Positions 7,635 through 16,147 of a DNA stretch of 64,000 nucleotides are shown here, piece after piece. Position numbers and translations under genes: made by a program. Origin of the DNA: Miltoncostaea marina (GTDB taxonomy: Bacteria; Actinomycetota; Thermoleophilia; Miltoncostaeales; Miltoncostaeaceae); the NCBI RefSeq assembly GCF_018141525.1, contig NZ_CP064655.1:682001-746000 (forward strand), read 5' to 3'. Position 1 is the first letter of the stretch. Each line of letters begins with the position of its first letter. The notes under the pieces were generated by a model. That model made no database searches, was not told where the DNA came from, and saw only the letters and a list, made by a program, of their open reading frames with translations.

Positions 7635-8536
7635 GCCTGCCGCCCGAGCTCGCCGCGGCGGTCGCCGACGCGCTCGGCGCCCCGCCCGCCGACGTCCGCC
7701 CGGTGGGCGGCGGCAGCATCGCCTCGGCCGCCCGGGTCGTCCTGGCCGACGGCCGCGTCGTGTTCGTCAAGCGCGACCCGGGCGCCCCGCCCGGCGCCGC
7801 CGCCGCCGAGGCGGCCGACCTCGCCTGGCTCGCCGAGGCCGGCGCCCTCCGTACCCCCGCCGTGCTCGCCGTGGGCGAGGGGTTCCTGGTGCTCGAATGG
7901 CTGGAGCGCGGGGGCCGCGCGGCGGGCGATGTCCAATTGGACCCCCCGTCGTGGTCCGATCGGCCGCCTCCCCCCGGCGAGGCCTTCGGCCGCGCCCTGG
8001 CCGCCCTCCACCGCGCCGGCGCGCCCGCCTTCGGCCTCGACCGCGACAACTTCATCGCCGGGATCCCGCAGCCGAACGAGCCGGCGCGGACCTGGGGCGC
8101 GTTCTACGGCCAGCGCCGACTGCTGCCGTTGGCGCGCCGGTCGGCGTCGACCGGGCGGCTCGACGGCGCGCTGCTGCGCCGCATCGACGCGCTCGTGCCG
8201 CGGCTGGACGAGCTCTGCGGCCCCCCGGAGCCGCCCGCGCGCCTGCACGGCGACCTCTGGAGCGGCAACGCGCTGCTCGACGCGGCCGGCGGGCCGGCGG
8301 TCATCGACCCGGCGGCGTACGGCGGCCACCGCGAGATGGACCTCGCCATGATGCGGCTCTTCGGCGGCTTCCCGGCGGCCGCGTACGCGGCCTACGGGGA
8401 GGCGCATCCGCTCGCGCCGGGCCACGAGGAGCGGGTGGAGCTGTGCCAGCTGTGGCCGTTGCTGGTGCACGCGCACCTGTTCGGCGGCGGCTACGCCGCC
8501 TCGCTGGACGCGGCCCTGCGCCGCTACGGCGCCTGA
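7631..8536 (+). CDS. fructosamine/ketosamine-3-kinase family protein
   Basis: A 301-residue kinase of the fructosamine-3-kinase family, which phosphorylates ketosamine adducts on glycated amines so that they fall off. Visible parts are the ATP-site lysine region VVFVKRDPG, the hinge LVLEWLE, the catalytic loop HGDLWSGN near residue 210 and the metal-binding Asp in VIDPAAYGG. Bacterial versions often sit next to an LMW phosphatase, as here, which suggests a joint protein-repair role. Residues about 98-112 (starting VQLDPPSW) form a proline-rich insertion encoded by a palindromic repeat unit, described separately. The reading frame is intact. Confidence 0.88.
   Translation: MSLPPELAAAVADALGAPPADVRPVGGGSIASAARVVLADGRVVFVKRDPGAPPGAAAAEAADLAWLAEAGALRTPAVLAVGEGFLVLEWLERGGRAAGDVQLDPPSWSDRPPPPGEAFGRALAALHRAGAPAFGLDRDNFIAGIPQPNEPARTWGAFYGQRRLLPLARRSASTGRLDGALLRRIDALVPRLDELCGPPEPPARLHGDLWSGNALLDAAGGPAVIDPAAYGGHREMDLAMMRLFGGFPAAAYAAYGEAHPLAPGHEERVELCQLWPLLVHAHLFGGGYAASLDAALRRYGA
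7931..7963 (+). repeat. palindromic repeat copy inside the kinase gene
   Basis: This stretch has the same layout as the tandem repeat at 15872-16138: GTCC, a 9-bp middle ending GGACC, a 9-nt loop ending CGT, then GGTCC. By hand count about 25 of 33 positions match that repeat's core. The left arm is itself a perfect palindrome, GTCCAATTGGAC. It lies in frame within the fructosamine-kinase-like gene. Confidence 0.55.
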
Positions 8537-8597
8537 CGAGGGACGGCCGGCGGGCGGGTGGTGGCACGCGCGGCCCGGCCCGGCGTGCGCCGGCGCC

Positions 8598-8990
8598 GTG
8601 GAGGACGTCGCCGTGCGGTGCATCGTCGAGGACGTGGACGCCGCCGTCGCGTTCTCCGCGGAGCGCCTCGGCTTCACGGTCGCGGCGCGGCCGGCCCCCG
8701 GGTTCCCGATCGTGGCGCGGCGGCCGCTGCGGCTGCTGCCGAGTGCGCCGTCCGGCCCGGGGGGCGCCGCGCAGGCGATGCCCGACGGCCGCCGGCCCGA
8801 GCCCGCCGGCTGGAACCGGGTCCAGCTGACGACCGGCGACCTCGACGCCACGGTCGCCGCGCTGCCCGCGGCGGGCGCGACCTTCCGCAACAACATCGTG
8901 GAGGGGCGGGGCGGCCGGCGGGTGCTGGTCGACGACCCGTCCGGCAACCGGTGGAGCTGTTCGAGCCGTGCCCGACCCGAGCCCGGGCGC
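8598..8990 (+). pseudogene. VOC/glyoxalase-like protein, frameshifted at its 3' end
   Basis: The first about 117 residues (from MEDVAVRCIVEDVDAAVAF) form a plausible single VOC (vicinal oxygen chelate) domain, with paired beta-alpha units and the late DDPSGN motif. Family members then read PVELFEP and stop. Here those residues appear only in another frame: AACCGGTGGAG near 8949 would need one extra C to read N-P-V-E-L-F-E-P. Neither frame has a stop before the gene runs into the 3' end of the convergent lhr gene. It is either a sequencing error or a decayed gene; the end coordinate is approximate. The GTG start at 8598 is uncertain. Confidence 0.5.
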
Positions 8991-8993
8991 GGG

Positions 8994-11900
8994 TCAGGCC
9001 CGCAGCACGAGCCCCCGCAGGTCGGTGGCGAACCCCGCGCCCGCGAGGCGGGCCTCCATCGGCCCGCCGAACACCGGCTCGCCGTCCACGCGCTCGATCG
9101 ACAGCCGCCGGCGCCGGTCGGCGAGCACCCAGGCGGCGAGGGCCCGGACGGCGTGGTCGAGCTCCCGGTCGTCCGTGCCCGCGAAGGTCAGCAGCGCCCG
9201 CCCCCCGCGCTCGAGGTACAGCGCGGGCGCCCCGTCGACCAGGACGACCTGCGCGCCGAACACCCGCGCGGGCGAGCGGGCGCCCTCGCGCTTGGGCCAC
9301 GGCGCGGCGGCGCCGTAGGGCTGCGCGGGGTCGGCGGCCCCGATCACCAGCGTCGCGGGCTCGTCGCCGACGGGGGCCTCGCGCAGATCGCGCAGTCGCT
9401 CGACGGCGCCCGGCATCGCGAACTGGGCGCCGCCGAGGCCGGCGACGAAGTAGCCACGCCGGACGACGCCGAGCGTCTCGAGGTCGCTGAGCGCCGGGTA
9501 GACGGCCGCGTAGCCGCCCGGCACGCCCTCGGCGAGGGCCGCGGACCGGGTGAGGATGCCGTGGCGCTCCACCAGCAGCTCCGCCGTGGCCCGCCGGCGC
9601 TCGTCGTCCGGCACGGCGCCGTCGAACAGGCGCCCGGCGAGCGACCAGCGGCCCGCCACCGCGGACGGCGCGCCGCGGCGGGCGCCGAGGCGGCGGCGCC
9701 CCGCGGCGCTCGGGCGCTGCAGGGCGGGCAGCCGGCGCGGCGCCCGCAGTGGCAGCCAGAGGTCGTTGGTGACCTCGCCCGCCCAGACGAGCGCCCAGAG
9801 GGCGGTGAACACGTCCTCGCGCGAGGCGTCCACCGCCCTGACGAGGTCGTCCCAGAAGCTCGCGCCCGACGCGAGCGCCGCGCGCAAGGCGACCGCCGTG
9901 GGGTCGTCGGGCGACGGGTCGGCCGGCGGCGGCCCCAGCAGCGGGGCGTCGTCGCGGAAGAGCAGGGCGACGCGGCCGCCGCCCACGCCGCCCGCGCCCG
10001 CGCCCACCCAGACCACCTCGCCGCGGGCGGCGAGCTCGTCGAGCCAGGCGGTCGCGTAGCCGGGCACCCGGCGTGGGAGCACCTCGCCCTCCCACTGGGC
10101 GGGCGGCAGGGCGAGCCCCTGGAGCGTCGTCAGCGCGTCGCGCAGCGCCTCGACGCCGTGCGCGCCGCCGGCCCGGTCGACCCGCTGCCAGTCGGGCAGG
10201 AACCTGCCGAGCGCCCGCGGCTCGGCCGGCTCGATCTCGCGCCGCAGCGCGGCGAGGCTGGCCCGCCGCAGCCGCCGCACCACCTCGGCGTCGCACCACT
10301 CCCGCCCGGAGCCGCCCGGGCGCAGCTCGCCGCGCACCAGGACGCCCTCGGCCTCGAGGTCCGCGAGCGCGGGCTCGACCGCCCCCGCCGGCAGGCGGTA
10401 GCGGGCCGCGAGGTCGGCGCCGTGGAAGGGCCCCCGCGAGCGGGCGAAGCGGGCCACGATGCCCCGCAGCGCGTCCGGGACGGGCTCGAGGAACGCCTCG
10501 GGGATGCCCGAGGGCGGCATCGCGCCCAGGCCGTCGCGGTAGCGGCCGGCGTCCTCCGCGGCGATCACCCGCTCCTCGCCGCCCAGGTGGATGCGGCATG
10601 CGCGCCGCTCGGCCACGAGCTGGTCGACCAGCCCGCCGGCGCGGGACGGCTCGGCCACCCGGCGCCGCACCTCGTCGGCCGAGAGGTCGCCGATGCGGCG
10701 CAGCAGGTCGTGCAGGCCGTCGGCGCCGCGGGCGCGGGCCCGCTCGGACAGCCCCTGCAGGTCGGCCTCGAGCGTCTCGAGGGCGCCCGGGTCGATGAGG
10801 TCCCGCAGCTCCTCCTGGCCGAGCAGCTCGCGCAGCAGGTCGCGGTTGAGCGACAGCGCCTGGGCGCGCCGCTCGGCGACCGGCGTGTCGTCCTCGTACA
10901 TGTAGGAGGCGACGTACTCGAACAGCAGCGAGCCGGCGAACGGCGAGGCGGTCGCGGTCTCCACCTCGACCACCGCCAGCTCGCGCGAGTCGATCCGGGC
11001 CAGCACGCCGCGCAGCGCCGGCAGGTCGAACCAGTCGTTGAGGCACTCGCGGTAGGTCTCGAGGATGACGGGGAAGCTGCCGAAGTTGCGCGCCACCTGC
11101 AGTAGCGACGAGGCCTTGAGGCGCTGCTGCCACAGCGGCGTGCGCTGCCCCGGGCGCCGGCGGGGGATGAGCAGCGCGCGGGCGGCGTTCTCCCGGAAGC
11201 GGGCGCCGAACAGCGCGGTGCCGCCGAGCTCCGCCAGCACGAGATCCTCGAGCTCGTCGGGCGGCACGGTGACGATGTCGGGCGCCGGCGCCTCGTCGGC
11301 GTCCGGCAGGTGCACGGCGATGCCGTCGTCGCCCCAGATCGTGTGGGCCTCCTGGCCGGTGCGGGCGCGGATGCGGGCGCCCACCGCGAGCGCCCACGGG
11401 GCGTGGACGCGCGCGCCGAACGGGGTCAGCACGCACAGCCGCCAGTCGCCGATCTCGTCGCGGAAGCGCTCGACCACGACGGCGCGGTCGCTCGGCACGG
11501 TGCCGGTGGCCTGCGCCTGGTCCTCCAGGTACGCGACCAGGTTGCGTGCGGCGCGGCCGTCGAACGAGCTGTCGTCGCGCAGGCGCGCGGCCGCGCGCTC
11601 GGGCCCCGCCGCGATCAGCTCGCGGGCCAGCCGGCCGACCGCCTCGCCCAGCTCGTACGGCCGGCCGACGCCCTCGCCCTTCCAGAAGGGCAGCGCCCCC
11701 GGGGCGCCGGGGGCGGGCGTCACGATGACCCGGTCGCGCGTGATCTCCTCGATGCGCCAGGTGGACGCGCCCAGCATGAAGGTCTGGCCGCTGCGCGCCT
11801 CGTAGACCATCTCCTCGTCCAGCTCGCCCACGCGGGCGCCGTCGGGCAGCACCACCGCGTAGAGGCCCCGGTCGGGGATGGTGCCCGCGTTCTGCACCGC

Positions 11901-13454
11901 CAGCGCCCGCGCGCCCTCGCGGCCGCGCACCGTCCCCGCGGTGCGGTCCCAGACCACGCGCGGGCGCAGCTCGGCGAAGTCGTCCGACGGGTAGCGCCCC
12001 GCGAGCATGTCGAGCACGCCCTCGAGCTGCTCGCGCGAGAGGTCGGCGAACGGGTACGCCCCCCGCGCGAGCGCGTGCAGCTCGTCGACCGTCCAGGCGC
12101 CGTCCGAGCACACGGCGACGAGCTGCTGGGCGAGCACGTCGAGCGGCAGCCGGGGGACGTGGGTCTCCTCGATCGCCCCGCGGCCCATGCGCTCGACCAC
12201 CGCGGCGCACTCGAGCAGGTCGCCGCGGTACTTGGGGAAGATGCGGCCGCGGCTCGGCGCGCCCACCTGGTGGCCGGCGCGGCCGATCCGCTGCATGCCG
12301 CGGGCCACGCTGCGCGGGCTCTCGACCTGGATCACGAGGTCGACGGCGCCCATGTCGATCCCGAGCTCGAGGCTGCTCGTGGCGACCAGGCATGGGAGCC
12401 GCCCCGCCTTCAGGTCCTCCTCGATGATCGTGCGCTGCTCGCGCGCCAGGCTGCCGTGGTGGGCGCGCGCCACCTCCTCCTCGGCGAGCTCGTTGAGGCG
12501 CAGGGCCAGGCGCTCGGCCAGGCGGCGGTTGTTGACGAAGACGAGCGTCGAGCGGTGGGCGCGCACCAGCTCGAGGAGCTCCGGGTACATCGCCGGCCAG
12601 ATCGATCGGCGGCGGTTCTCCGCGCCCGCCACGTCGGCCGTCTCGCCGATCGGCGACTCGGCGGAGCCGAGCTCGCGCATGTCGTCGACCGGCACCACGA
12701 CCTGGATGTCGAGCTCCTTGGCCGAGCCGGCGTCGACGATCTCCACCGGACGCGGGGCGCCCTCGGCGTCCTGGCCGCCGAGGAAGCGCGCGATCTCCGA
12801 GAGCGGCCGCTGGGTGGCCGACAGGCCGATGCGCTGGAGGGCGCCGCCATCGCCCTCGACCGCGCGCTGCAGGCGCTCGAGGCTGAGGGCGAGGTGGGCG
12901 CCGCGCTTCGTGCCCGCGACGGCGTGGATCTCGTCCACGATCACCGACCGGATGCCGGCCAGCATGTCGACGCCCCGGCTGGTGAGCAGCAGGTAGAGGC
13001 TCTCGGGGGTGGTGATGAGGATGTCCGGCGGGGTGCGCAGCATGCGCTGGCGCTCGCGTTGCGGCGTGTCGCCGGTGCGCACCGCGACCGAGACGGACGG
13101 CGGCTCCAACCCGTGGCGCTCCGCCACCGCCGCGATGCCCGCGAGCGGCCCGCGCAGGTTGCGCTCGACGTCGTAGTTGAGCGCCTTGAGCGGCGACAGG
13201 TAGAGCAGCCGCTCCGACGCCCGGCCCTCGACCCGCGCCGCCACGATGCCGTTGAGCGCCCAGAGGAAGGCGGCCAGCGTCTTGCCGGATCCCGTGGGCG
13301 CCAGGATCAGCGAGTGCGAGCCCGCCGCGATCGGCGGCCAGCCGCCGCGCTGGGCGACGGTCGGCTCGGCGAAGGCGCCCTCGAACCACTCCCGCACCAG
13401 CGGGTGGAACGGGGCGAGCGCGCTCTCGCCCTCCCTCGGCGCGGCGATGGTCAC
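8994..13454 (-). CDS. lhr: Lhr-type ATP-dependent DNA helicase
   Basis: A 1,486-residue superfamily-2 helicase of full Lhr length (about 1,500 residues in actinobacteria). In order: Walker A APTGSGKT with Lys58, DEIH box at 174-177, SAT motif (LSATQRPL), the RecA-2 domain with motif VI QRIGRAGHQ, then winged-helix and large C-terminal domains. Lhr is a 3'-to-5' translocase that unwinds RNA:DNA hybrids and is tied to DNA repair in mycobacteria. The GTG start has TACCAT 6 nt upstream and no ribosome-binding site. The 3' end is convergent with the damaged VOC gene. No break is seen along the whole length. Confidence 0.95.
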   Translation of the reverse strand: MTIAAPREGESALAPFHPLVREWFEGAFAEPTVAQRGGWPPIAAGSHSLILAPTGSGKTLAAFLWALNGIVAARVEGRASERLLYLSPLKALNYDVERNLRGPLAGIAAVAERHGLEPPSVSVAVRTGDTPQRERQRMLRTPPDILITTPESLYLLLTSRGVDMLAGIRSVIVDEIHAVAGTKRGAHLALSLERLQRAVEGDGGALQRIGLSATQRPLSEIARFLGGQDAEGAPRPVEIVDAGSAKELDIQVVVPVDDMRELGSAESPIGETADVAGAENRRRSIWPAMYPELLELVRAHRSTLVFVNNRRLAERLALRLNELAEEEVARAHHGSLAREQRTIIEEDLKAGRLPCLVATSSLELGIDMGAVDLVIQVESPRSVARGMQRIGRAGHQVGAPSRGRIFPKYRGDLLECAAVVERMGRGAIEETHVPRLPLDVLAQQLVAVCSDGAWTVDELHALARGAYPFADLSREQLEGVLDMLAGRYPSDDFAELRPRVVWDRTAGTVRGREGARALAVQNAGTIPDRGLYAVVLPDGARVGELDEEMVYEARSGQTFMLGASTWRIEEITRDRVIVTPAPGAPGALPFWKGEGVGRPYELGEAVGRLARELIAAGPERAAARLRDDSSFDGRAARNLVAYLEDQAQATGTVPSDRAVVVERFRDEIGDWRLCVLTPFGARVHAPWALAVGARIRARTGQEAHTIWGDDGIAVHLPDADEAPAPDIVTVPPDELEDLVLAELGGTALFGARFRENAARALLIPRRRPGQRTPLWQQRLKASSLLQVARNFGSFPVILETYRECLNDWFDLPALRGVLARIDSRELAVVEVETATASPFAGSLLFEYVASYMYEDDTPVAERRAQALSLNRDLLRELLGQEELRDLIDPGALETLEADLQGLSERARARGADGLHDLLRRIGDLSADEVRRRVAEPSRAGGLVDQLVAERRACRIHLGGEERVIAAEDAGRYRDGLGAMPPSGIPEAFLEPVPDALRGIVARFARSRGPFHGADLAARYRLPAGAVEPALADLEAEGVLVRGELRPGGSGREWCDAEVVRRLRRASLAALRREIEPAEPRALGRFLPDWQRVDRAGGAHGVEALRDALTTLQGLALPPAQWEGEVLPRRVPGYATAWLDELAARGEVVWVGAGAGGVGGGRVALLFRDDAPLLGPPPADPSPDDPTAVALRAALASGASFWDDLVRAVDASREDVFTALWALVWAGEVTNDLWLPLRAPRRLPALQRPSAAGRRRLGARRGAPSAVAGRWSLAGRLFDGAVPDDERRRATAELLVERHGILTRSAALAEGVPGGYAAVYPALSDLETLGVVRRGYFVAGLGGAQFAMPGAVERLRDLREAPVGDEPATLVIGAADPAQPYGAAAPWPKREGARSPARVFGAQVVLVDGAPALYLERGGRALLTFAGTDDRELDHAVRALAAWVLADRRRRLSIERVDGEPVFGGPMEARLAGAGFATDLRGLVLRA

Positions 13455-13460
13455 CCGTGG

Positions 13461-13466
13461 ATGGTA
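13461..13466 (-). promoter_or_regulatory. -10 box TACCAT, leaderless start of lhr
   Basis: Minus-strand TACCAT ends 6 nt before the lhr GTG start. Only 42 bp separate lhr from the stop of the upstream small membrane gene, so lhr could also be read through from the phosphate transporter operon. Confidence 0.45.
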
Positions 13467-13496
13467 CTCCGGGGCCCGGGTGCCCCCGCCCGGCCG

Positions 13497-13721
13497 CTAC
13501 TTGTCCAGCATCACCGCGATGCCGAACACCACCAGGGCCAGGCACGCCGCGAAGCAGAGCGCGGAGAGGGCCCGGCGCAGCGGCCCCGGGGGGCGCTCGT
13601 CGTCGGCGCCGCCGGCGATGCCCGCGAGGCCGAGGGCGTAGAGGCCCACCATGCCGACGCCGAACGCCGCGCTCAGCGCGGCCACCCGCCAGAGCGAGTC
13701 GAAGTCGACGAAGTCGCTCAC
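13497..13721 (-). CDS. small two-TM membrane protein after PiT
   Basis: A 74-residue protein with two hydrophobic helices, roughly residues 11-35 and 49-71, joined by a short charged loop (GGADDERPPGPLRR). No family recognised. Its GTG start overlaps the stop of the PiT gene by 4 nt, so it is translated with the transporter. Small partner proteins next to PiT transporters are known in other bacteria, usually PhoU-like, but this one is not PhoU-like. A role in the transporter complex is inference from coupling only. Confidence 0.65.
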   Translation of the reverse strand: MSDFVDFDSLWRVAALSAAFGVGMVGLYALGLAGIAGGADDERPPGPLRRALSALCFAACLALVVFGIAVMLDK

Positions 13722-14962
13722 GCGCCGGCCCCGCTCATGGCGCGCCCCTCGGGCGGGGCGTCCGCGCGGGCGCGGGGGGCCGTCGCGGTGGGCGCGGGCG
13801 CCGGCTCGGCGGCGGGCTCGCCGCCCTCGGCCGCCACCACCTCGATCGTCAGCGGCGCGGCGGTCTCCGTGACGTTGCCCGCGTGCACGCGGTCGCGGCG
13901 CGAGACGATCCAGAAGCCGGTGGCCATCGCCGCGCCGAGCGCCGCCACCACGACGACCCCGGTGTTGCCGCCGATGCCCTCGGCGAGGCCGTACATCGCC
14001 GCGCCCACCAGCCCGGCCGCCGGCAGCGTGATGATCCAGGCGATCGCCATGCGGCCCGCCACCCGCCAGCGCACCTGCGCACCGCGGGCCCCGACGCCGG
14101 AGCCCATGATCGCGCCGGACGCGACGTGGGTCGTGGAGAGCGGGAAGCCGAAGTGCGACGAGGTGAGGATGACGGTCGCCGCGGCGCTGTCGGAGGAGAA
14201 GCCCTGAACCGGCGTGATCTCGGTGAGGCGCGTGCCCATCGTGCGGATGATCCGCCAGCCGCCCATGTAGGTGCCGGCGCCGATCGCGAGGGCCGCCGAC
14301 AGCACCACCCACGCCGGCACGCCGGCGTCCGCGCCGATCGTGCCGTGGGCGACCAGCGCCAGCGTGATGATGCCCATCGTCTTCTGCGCGTCGTTGGTGC
14401 CGTGAGCCAGGGAGATCATGCTCGCCGACGCGATCTGGCCGAGGCGGAAGCCGCGCTCGCTGCGCTCCCGCGACGCGCGGCGCGTCAGGCGGGCGGCCAG
14501 CCGCACGCCCAGGATCGCCACGCCGCCCGCGATCACCGGGGCGAGCACGGCGGGGATGAGCACCTTCTGGACGATCGCGGTGCCGTTGACCGCGCTCGTG
14601 CCGAGCGCCGCCAGGGTCGCGCCCACCACGCCGCCGATCAGGGCGTGCGAGGAGCTCGACGGCAACCCGAGCAGCCAGGTGAGCAGGTTCCAGGTGATGG
14701 CGCCCAGCAGGCCGGCGAAGACGACGGTCAGCGTGATCGTGCCCGCGTCCACGATGCCGCCGGCGATGGTCTTGGCGACCTCGAGCGACAGGAAGGCGCC
14801 CACCACGTTCAGGGCGGCCGACAGGCCGACCGCCACCCGGGGCCGCAGGGCCCCCGTGGCGATGGATGCGGCGGTGGCGTTGCCGGTGTCGTGGAACCCG
14901 TTGGTGAAGTCGAAGGCCAGCGCCGTCGCCACGACCACCAGGAGGATGAGGTCCTCGGCCAT
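13718..14962 (-). CDS. pit: PiT family inorganic phosphate transporter
   Basis: A 414-residue, roughly ten-helix low-affinity phosphate permease of the PiT family. Both copies of the internal-repeat signature are present: DFTNGFHDTGNATAA near residue 20 and LAHGTNDAQKTMG near residue 180. After the last membrane helix come about 60 residues of an alanine/proline-rich cytoplasmic tail that looks like a linker and not a domain. The family moves metal-phosphate by proton symport. ATG start at 14962. A candidate PHO box lies about 85-100 bp upstream. The tail's stop overlaps the start of a small membrane gene. Confidence 0.93.
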   Translation of the reverse strand: MAEDLILLVVVATALAFDFTNGFHDTGNATAASIATGALRPRVAVGLSAALNVVGAFLSLEVAKTIAGGIVDAGTITLTVVFAGLLGAITWNLLTWLLGLPSSSSHALIGGVVGATLAALGTSAVNGTAIVQKVLIPAVLAPVIAGGVAILGVRLAARLTRRASRERSERGFRLGQIASASMISLAHGTNDAQKTMGIITLALVAHGTIGADAGVPAWVVLSAALAIGAGTYMGGWRIIRTMGTRLTEITPVQGFSSDSAAATVILTSSHFGFPLSTTHVASGAIMGSGVGARGAQVRWRVAGRMAIAWIITLPAAGLVGAAMYGLAEGIGGNTGVVVVAALGAAMATGFWIVSRRDRVHAGNVTETAAPLTIEVVAAEGGEPAAEPAPAPTATAPRARADAPPEGRAMSGAGA

Positions 14963-15044
14963 CCGGCGTGAAGCCTTCCCCCGGACGGGGGCGGAATCAA
15001 GCGCCGCGAAACTGTTTCACGCCATGGTCACAACCGTCACCGAC

Positions 15045-15061
15045 GTGACGATCCTGTGAAC
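15045..15061 (-). promoter_or_regulatory. candidate PHO box upstream of pit
   Basis: On the minus strand GTTCAC and GTCAC units stand in direct repeat with exactly 11-nt spacing between their TCAC cores. PhoP boxes of actinobacteria are 11-nt direct repeats resembling GTTCACC. Further TGAC/GTGA half-sites follow, so the register is not unique. Position and orientation fit regulation of pit. Confidence 0.35.
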
Positions 15062-15129
15062 GGCGCCCCGGCGCGACGCCGGCGCTCAAGGCCGCCCCGC
15101 CGCGCGCCGATGCCGCCCCGGGAGCACGG

Positions 15130-15846
15130 ATGACCATCGACACCGCGACCACCGGCCTCGCGCAGACCATGGCGCGCGTCCGCGAGATCCAGACCACCGT
15201 CGGCGCCGCCGCGACGCCGCTCGCCGCGCCCGCCCCCGGCCCCGCGCCGGCCGCCGGCGACTTCGCCGGGCGCCTCGCGTCGGCCATGGGGCCCGGCGGC
15301 GCCGCCCCCGCCATCGCGCCGCCGGGGGCGTCCTTCGTCTCCGCCTCGGTCGGGCCCGTCCCCGGCGTCGGCGCAACCGGCCCCGGCGGCGTCGGCCAGA
15401 TGATCGCCGACATCGCCACCCGCGAGCTCGGCGTGGCCGAGCAGCCGCCCGGCTCGAACGACGCCCCGCGGATCGCCGAGTACCGGACCGCCACCGAGGG
15501 CTCCGGAGTGGGCCCGTGGTGCGCCTACTTCACCTCGTGGGTGGCCGCGCAGGCGGGCGTCCCGATCGGCCCCGAGGGCAAGGGCGAGGGCTACGTGCCG
15601 ACGCTCAGGAACTGGGCGGAGCAGACCGGCAGGTACATCCCGGCGGGCTCGGGCGCGCCGCAGGTCGGCGACCTGGTGGTCTTCGACCGCGGCGGCGACG
15701 GCGTCCTCGATCACATCGGCGTGGTCACGGGCGTCTCCGCGGACGGCGGCATCCAGACCGTCGAGGGCAACTCCAGCGACAAGGTGTCCGCCCGCAGCTA
15801 CGGCCCCGGCGGCTACACCGGCCTCGTCCGTCTGACCGGCGCCTGA
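15130..15846 (+). CDS. CHAP-domain peptidoglycan amidase-like protein
   Basis: A 238-residue protein with a C-terminal CHAP (cysteine, histidine-dependent amidohydrolase/peptidase) domain from about residue 90. The catalytic Cys131 is in GPWCAYFTSWV, His195 in DHIGVVTGV, followed by the usual VEGN block. The first 30 residues (ending ARVREIQTTVGAA) resemble the N-terminus of cell-wall hydrolases found in actinobacterial flagellar operons, followed by an Ala/Pro-rich linker. There is no signal peptide, so export would need another route such as the flagellar apparatus. No flagellar genes are seen nearby. ATG start at 15130. Confidence 0.75.
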   Translation: MTIDTATTGLAQTMARVREIQTTVGAAATPLAAPAPGPAPAAGDFAGRLASAMGPGGAAPAIAPPGASFVSASVGPVPGVGATGPGGVGQMIADIATRELGVAEQPPGSNDAPRIAEYRTATEGSGVGPWCAYFTSWVAAQAGVPIGPEGKGEGYVPTLRNWAEQTGRYIPAGSGAPQVGDLVVFDRGGDGVLDHIGVVTGVSADGGIQTVEGNSSDKVSARSYGPGGYTGLVRLTGA

Positions 15847-15871
15847 TCCGCCGCCCCCCTGGCCGGGGGAT

Positions 15872-16138
15872 GTCCGAATGGACCTCGCGCCGTGGTCCAC
15901 TTGGCATCCGCGTGGGGACCCCCGCGGCGGCGGGAATCCAGGGGCCTCGTCCGAATGGACCTCGCGCCGTGGTCCACTTGGCATCCGCGTGGGGACCCCC
16001 GCGGCGGCGGGGATCCAGGGGCTTCGTCCGAATGGACCTCGCGCCGTGGTCCATTCGGCATCCGCGCGGGAACCCCCTCGGGAGCGGAGCTCTCGGGCCT
16101 GCGTCCGAATGGACCTCGCGCCGTGGTCCATTAGGACG
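15872..16138 (+). repeat. tandem 77-bp palindromic repeat, four copies
   Basis: Copies begin at 15872, 15949, 16026 and 16103, an exact 77-bp period; the last is truncated. Each begins GTCCGAATGGACC, then the 9-nt loop TCGCGCCGT, then GGTCC. In copy 3 the arms CCGAATGGACC and GGTCCATTCGG form a perfect 11-bp inverted repeat. Copies 1 and 2 are nearly identical throughout; copies 3 and 4 diverge after the palindrome. The array fills the gap between the CHAP gene and the end of the UV endonuclease gene. Bases 15847-15871 hold nothing recognisable. Confidence 0.85.
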
Positions 16139-16147
16139 TACCCGTGC

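Noticed and set aside
8598-11105. Long plus-strand reading frame of over 800 codons
   Set aside because: Beyond the VOC part it is antisense to the well-supported lhr gene; its translation has no domain and reflects the scarcity of stop codons in GC-rich DNA.
11310-14207. Long plus-strand frame opposite lhr and pit
   Set aside because: An antisense shadow of two clear genes, crossing the boundary between them with no motif.
15872-16138. CRISPR array
   Set aside because: The period is regular, but the supposed spacers of copies 1 and 2 are nearly identical, the unit is strongly palindromic, there are only four units and no cas genes are present.
15841-16140. Repetitive peptides encoded by the 77-bp repeat as a protein gene
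   Set aside because: All frames through the repeat give repetitive Arg/Gly/Pro-rich peptides without a start, ribosome-binding site or domain; the conservation is palindromic, pointing to DNA or RNA structure.
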